This document shows positions 60,875 through 64,000 of a DNA stretch of 64,000 nt, piece after piece (positions within the stretch are counted from its first letter, which is position 1; the number at the start of each line of letters is the position of its first letter). Origin of the DNA: Hexactinellida sp. DTS-2022 (taxonomy: Eukaryota > Porifera > Hexactinellida); NCBI GenBank assembly GCA_028753945.1, contig JAPNXP010000009.1:930001-994000 (forward strand), in the 5' to 3' direction. The notes below the pieces were generated by a model. It saw nothing but the letters and a program-made list of their open reading frames with translations. It searched no databases and was not told the origin of the DNA. A program made the position numbers and the translations under genes.

Positions 60875-63800
60875 CTATGTCTCGGAGGACAGGAGCGTGG
60901 TGGGTCCAGAGCTCTCTTCCTCGCAGTGCGAAATAGCGTCGCGCAGCTTGCAGATGGCAGGCTCCGGGAGACCGATCTCTAGGAAGTCTCCGTCCGTCAT
61001 CAGCAGGAGAGCCGACTCGTCTATCTCGTGTTTCTCAAAGAAGGCCGTGTACCTCTCCAGCCCCAGCGCGACTAGCAGCGCCCCCATCCGATTGCCCTCC
61101 CCTGCGTCCGACCCGCTGTCCCACTCCTCCTCCGCTCCCTCGTTGCCCGCGTCCGGCGGCTGCTGCATGGAGGGGAGGTTGTTGGGCAGGGAGGAGGTCC
61201 GCTTGTGGAACTGAGTCTTCTCCTTCCTCTCGGCTCCGATCGGTCCGGGCGTCCGCTTGACCCCAGTGGACCCCTGAGGCTTGTCGGTCGCCGGAAACAT
61301 TTCCTCTCTCTGCACCTGCTCGTCCAGCGTCTTGTCGTTAGTGATGCCTTGCGGCAAGAAGTAGGTGGGAATCTCGTCAGTGGTGTCGTTGACAACGCGA
61401 CTGATGCCTTGGTATTCGTTGTAGTCGTAGTTGTCGCTCCAGACGGAGTCCTGCTTGAGGTAGTGCGTCTGTTCGCCGCCCGGATTGTAGGACTCGCGTC
61501 TGCGCGGGTAGCTGCCCGTCTGCAGCCTAGGACCAGGGATCATGTCGTGGGGCGGGGGCGCGTGCATCTGCGGGTTCATAACGAAACCATGGATGTTCTC
61601 CTGCATCTCCGGGGGCACCGGGGGGATGCTGGGCAGGATGAGGTTCTCGTTGGCGAGGGACTGCGCGTGGATCAGGAGATGGTCGCTAGGAATGAAGGTG
61701 GGGCAGTCAGCTGACAGGTTGGAGACGGGGGGCAGCTCGTAGGGGAGAGAGAAGGGCGCCATTCGGACCGGGTGCACCGGGATGGAGGGGGGGAGGGGGT
61801 TGGGAGGGGTGACGCAGGCCTGGAGCTCTGGCCTCGGGAGGTAGGGCACACGCGGCTCTTCTATGTTTAGGGAAAGCTTTCTCTTCCAAGGCTCGACCGG
61901 CTGAGCCTTGGCGGGCACCTGGTGCTCCCTCACTTGCGGCAGCTCTGTGCCCAGCTGGGGGCCGGGAGGCGGCTTCTTAGCGGGGGGGCCTATCGGGCCC
62001 GGGTCGCGAGGGGAGGGGTTCTGCGGGTCGTTGGGCTTGGGCTCAGGTTTGTCGCTAATCTCTGAATTCCATTTGCTGCTTTGCGTATCTGCGGCGGCAG
62101 TTCTCTCCGGGGAGGCGAGGGAGGTGCCGAGTGCGAAGGAGATGACCGGCAGGCTGCACTTGGGCTCCAGAGAGGAGCCGAGGGAGGGGCAGGAGGCGGA
62201 GGGACTGCTCTTCCACTGGGGCCCCGGGGGCTGCGTCTCCGTGGGGCTCAGGAAGGGAGGGGACTTGCAGGCGTCAGAGGCCGGCTGGGGAACAGCTGTG
62301 GGCTCGCTTGTGGGCTTATCGGACGCGGACTTGTGTTTGGCGTCGGGAGGGAGCTTGGGCGGGGCGGGGGGCTTAGCGGGGGAGCTCTGAGGCGGCTTTA
62401 CGGGGGGGAGGGAGGCAGGGGAGATCTTGGGCTTGGAGCCGGCAGGTACGTCCTGCAGGGGCCCCTGTTTCCAGGTGGGGGCCGGCTTGCTGGGGGCGCT
62501 GGGGCTGGGACTGGAGGCAGAGGCGTAGCCCGAGTAGAAACTGGGCGCGGGCAGCAGGCCCTGGTTCTTGGGGGTGGGCAGCAGGCCCTGTCTGCCGCGG
62601 GCGGGCGCGGGGGCGGCAGGAGGCTCGGGGGTCGGTAGCGGGGCGACTGGGAGCGGAGCGGCGAGAGAGGGACCCCGCGTGGCCTCCGTCTTCTTGTAGG
62701 AACCCTTAGGGAGAATGTCGGCTATGGTCGCGTGCGCGTCGTTGACCAGAGCAGTGATGTACTTGTTGGCCAGCTTGATGGCGTCAGCTGATCCGCGGAT
62801 GGTGATGGTGGCGTTGAGGCCGGGCCTGGCGTTCTTGTCGAGCTCTATGTGCGCTTTGGAAGCCTCGCGGATCGCGTTGATGTTGTAACCCGCGCGGCCG
62901 ATAACGCGACTCACGGCATCCGACTGTATAATGATCTTCTTTGACTTCTTGACGACTTCCTTCCAGCCCTCCTCCTTGCGGGAGCGCCGCGGGGAGGCCA
63001 GGGCCGGTCTGTCGGCCGGGCAGTCGGGGGGCGGAGAGGGGTCCGTGGGGGTGGTGGGGCCGGAGCTGCTGGAACTGGCTTTGGACTTTCTCTGCGGTTT
63101 TTCTTGAACATTCGCGGCAGCGGGAGACTCAGACCTGGCCACCAAGCTGTCCGCGCTTGACTTCCGCTCCAAGAGAAGCGCGTGTGTCTTGGCGAGCAGC
63201 GGACTGGAGTTCTCCTCGCTGGAGCTGGACCTGCTCCTGGAGTCCGGCCGCTTGCCCTCCTCCCGCGGCTCCGAGTAGGACCCCGTCAGGGACTCCGCGT
63301 CCCCCTCGCAGGGACCCTCCTCGCTCGAGAGGAAGGAGAGCTTCTTCTTCTCCTTCTGTTTCTTCTTCTTGGCGCGCTTCCTGGCGGCCTGCAGACGCCG
63401 GTTCTCCTCCTGCTGTCGCTCCAGGTCGATCTGCTGCAGCAGGATGGACGCGTGCTTGTTCGCCTCTTCCGTCTGTCGCTCCTTGGCCAGCATCACTATG
63501 TCGTAGCACTCCTTGCACTTGTTGCGGAACTCCGGGTTCTCGGCGAGGGAGAGGAGGTACTTGGAGCAGTCGGAGTCGGACGGGAACTGCGTCACCTGCA
63601 GCACCAGGTACTCCGCCACGTGGATGTGTCCGCACCGGAACGCGATCATCAGACAGGACACTTTCCGGTTGTCCATGCTGTTCACGTCAACCGAGTTGTC
63701 AACCATTATCTTTATGACGTCAATGTGTCCCCCGTGACAGGCCAGCCAGAGAGGGGAGTTTCCCTTTTTGTTCTTCACCTCGATGTCGGCGCCCCTGGAG

Positions 63801-64000
63801 ACCAGCAGCTCCACGAACCTGGCGTGTCCCTTGTCGGCCGCGATGGTGAGCGCTGTGTCCTTGGAGGAGGGAACAGGGGGCGCGTTCACGTCCGCGTCAT
63901 GGTCCAGCAGGAGCCGCCCCACCTCGAAGTGCCCCCCGCTGGCTGCCTCCATGAGGGGGGTGAGTCCCGTCTTGGCGCGGTGCTCCAGGTTAGCTTTCCT
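60875..64000 (-). CDS. Mask-like ankyrin-KH protein with C-terminal SAM, 3' part
   Basis: The frame is open to the right edge, so the 5' part lies outside the window; at least 1,041 residues are seen. Residues 1 to about 150 (counting from the edge) are ankyrin repeats (NKKGNSPLWLACHGGH type). Then come a charged coiled coil (RKRAKKKKQKEKKK), a Ser-rich linker, and one KH domain with the RVIGRAGYNINAIREAS loop. About 500 residues of Pro/Ser-rich low complexity follow. The last 75 residues are a SAM domain (LLVALGLERYTAFFEKHEIDE, then LLLMTDGDFLEIGL). The ANK-KH pair with the IIIQSDAVSRVIGRAG phrase is typical of ANKHD1/ANKRD17/Mask, scaffold proteins of Hippo/Yorkie signalling. The SAM domain is unusual for them and recalls Bicaudal-C. 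All the visible part is one exon. Confidence 0.92.
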   Translation of the reverse strand, partial: RKANLEHRAKTGLTPLMEAASGGHFEVGRLLLDHDADVNAPPVPSSKDTALTIAADKGHARFVELLVSRGADIEVKNKKGNSPLWLACHGGHIDVIKIMVDNSVDVNSMDNRKVSCLMIAFRCGHIHVAEYLVLQVTQFPSDSDCSKYLLSLAENPEFRNKCKECYDIVMLAKERQTEEANKHASILLQQIDLERQQEENRRLQAARKRAKKKKQKEKKKLSFLSSEEGPCEGDAESLTGSYSEPREEGKRPDSRSRSSSSEENSSPLLAKTHALLLERKSSADSLVARSESPAAANVQEKPQRKSKASSSSSGPTTPTDPSPPPDCPADRPALASPRRSRKEEGWKEVVKKSKKIIIQSDAVSRVIGRAGYNINAIREASKAHIELDKNARPGLNATITIRGSADAIKLANKYITALVNDAHATIADILPKGSYKKTEATRGPSLAAPLPVAPLPTPEPPAAPAPARGRQGLLPTPKNQGLLPAPSFYSGYASASSPSPSAPSKPAPTWKQGPLQDVPAGSKPKISPASLPPVKPPQSSPAKPPAPPKLPPDAKHKSASDKPTSEPTAVPQPASDACKSPPFLSPTETQPPGPQWKSSPSASCPSLGSSLEPKCSLPVISFALGTSLASPERTAAADTQSSKWNSEISDKPEPKPNDPQNPSPRDPGPIGPPAKKPPPGPQLGTELPQVREHQVPAKAQPVEPWKRKLSLNIEEPRVPYLPRPELQACVTPPNPLPPSIPVHPVRMAPFSLPYELPPVSNLSADCPTFIPSDHLLIHAQSLANENLILPSIPPVPPEMQENIHGFVMNPQMHAPPPHDMIPGPRLQTGSYPRRRESYNPGGEQTHYLKQDSVWSDNYDYNEYQGISRVVNDTTDEIPTYFLPQGITNDKTLDEQVQREEMFPATDKPQGSTGVKRTPGPIGAERKEKTQFHKRTSSLPNNLPSMQQPPDAGNEGAEEEWDSGSDAGEGNRMGALLVALGLERYTAFFEKHEIDESALLLMTDGDFLEIGLPEPAICKLRDAISHCEEESSGPTTLLSSET

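Noticed and set aside
61205-63717. Frames of 100-190 codons opposite the ANK-KH gene
   Set aside because: Low-complexity antisense shadows of a GC-rich Pro/Ser-coding region.

Overview
The window is nuclear DNA of a metazoan animal. Intron-containing genes with GT-AG boundaries sit in an AT-rich intergenic background. The gene set includes KIF3B, annexins, a tetraspanin, an attractin-like receptor, MCTS1, ATG12, EMC4, SBDS, a mitochondrial ribosomal L30 protein and the ANK-KH protein of the Mask family. Most introns are very short (about 45-60 nt), intergenic spaces are modest and several genes lie inside introns of others, so the genome looks compact. This would suit a sponge or another small-genome invertebrate, but I cannot name the lineage from sequence alone.

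Layout. 1-2,430: two MULE-type transposase genes in inverted orientation, forming a nearly 2-kb palindrome. 2,430-6,790: AT-rich, with minisatellites and TA-flanked MITEs. 6,794-8,608: a redox-dead thioredoxin-like/coiled-coil/PH protein. 8,609-12,395: repeats, including three hAT-like elements with target-site duplications. 12,396-13,247: a second thioredoxin-like gene (5' end not found). 13,923-16,978: two tandem annexins, the second with a long Pro/Gly/Tyr-rich head. 17,403-19,937: a seven-TM orphan and a small single-pass PPxY protein. 20,930-28,134: an eight-exon attractin/MEGF8-like receptor whose first intron holds a 2-kb minisatellite with higher-order structure. 28,469-29,348: CCDC25. 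29,540-30,600: a duplicated non-coding element with a perfect hairpin. 30,661-32,877: AGXT2-like and EMC4, divergent. 33,133-37,901: KIF3B in eight exons, with MCTS1 and ATG12 nested antisense in intron 2. 38,832-39,551: tetraspanin. 40,171-47,622: mitochondrial L30, a seven-finger C2H2 protein and three dispersed paralogues of a small Maf/CNC-like bZIP-like family. 48,152-49,986: dihydrolipoamide dehydrogenase. 50,835-51,314: p23 co-chaperone. 51,821-54,964: SBDS, with a PTIP-like BRCT gene antisense in intron 1. 55,142-60,313: a TTLL tubulin ligase, with a CRIB-motif ORF in its large intron. 60,875-64,000: the 3' part of a Mask-like ANK-KH gene that also ends in a SAM domain.

Functional themes: microtubules and cilia (KIF3B, TTLL), membranes and Ca2+ (annexins, tetraspanin, attractin, EMC4), mitochondria (AGXT2, DLD, L30), ribosomes and translation (SBDS, MCTS1), autophagy (ATG12). 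The gene order looks like ordinary animal linkage rather than an operon or pathway cluster. The least familiar item is the trio of bZIP-like genes. All three are intronless, each has a TATA-like element about 40 nt before its ATG, and all carry the same non-canonical basic region.
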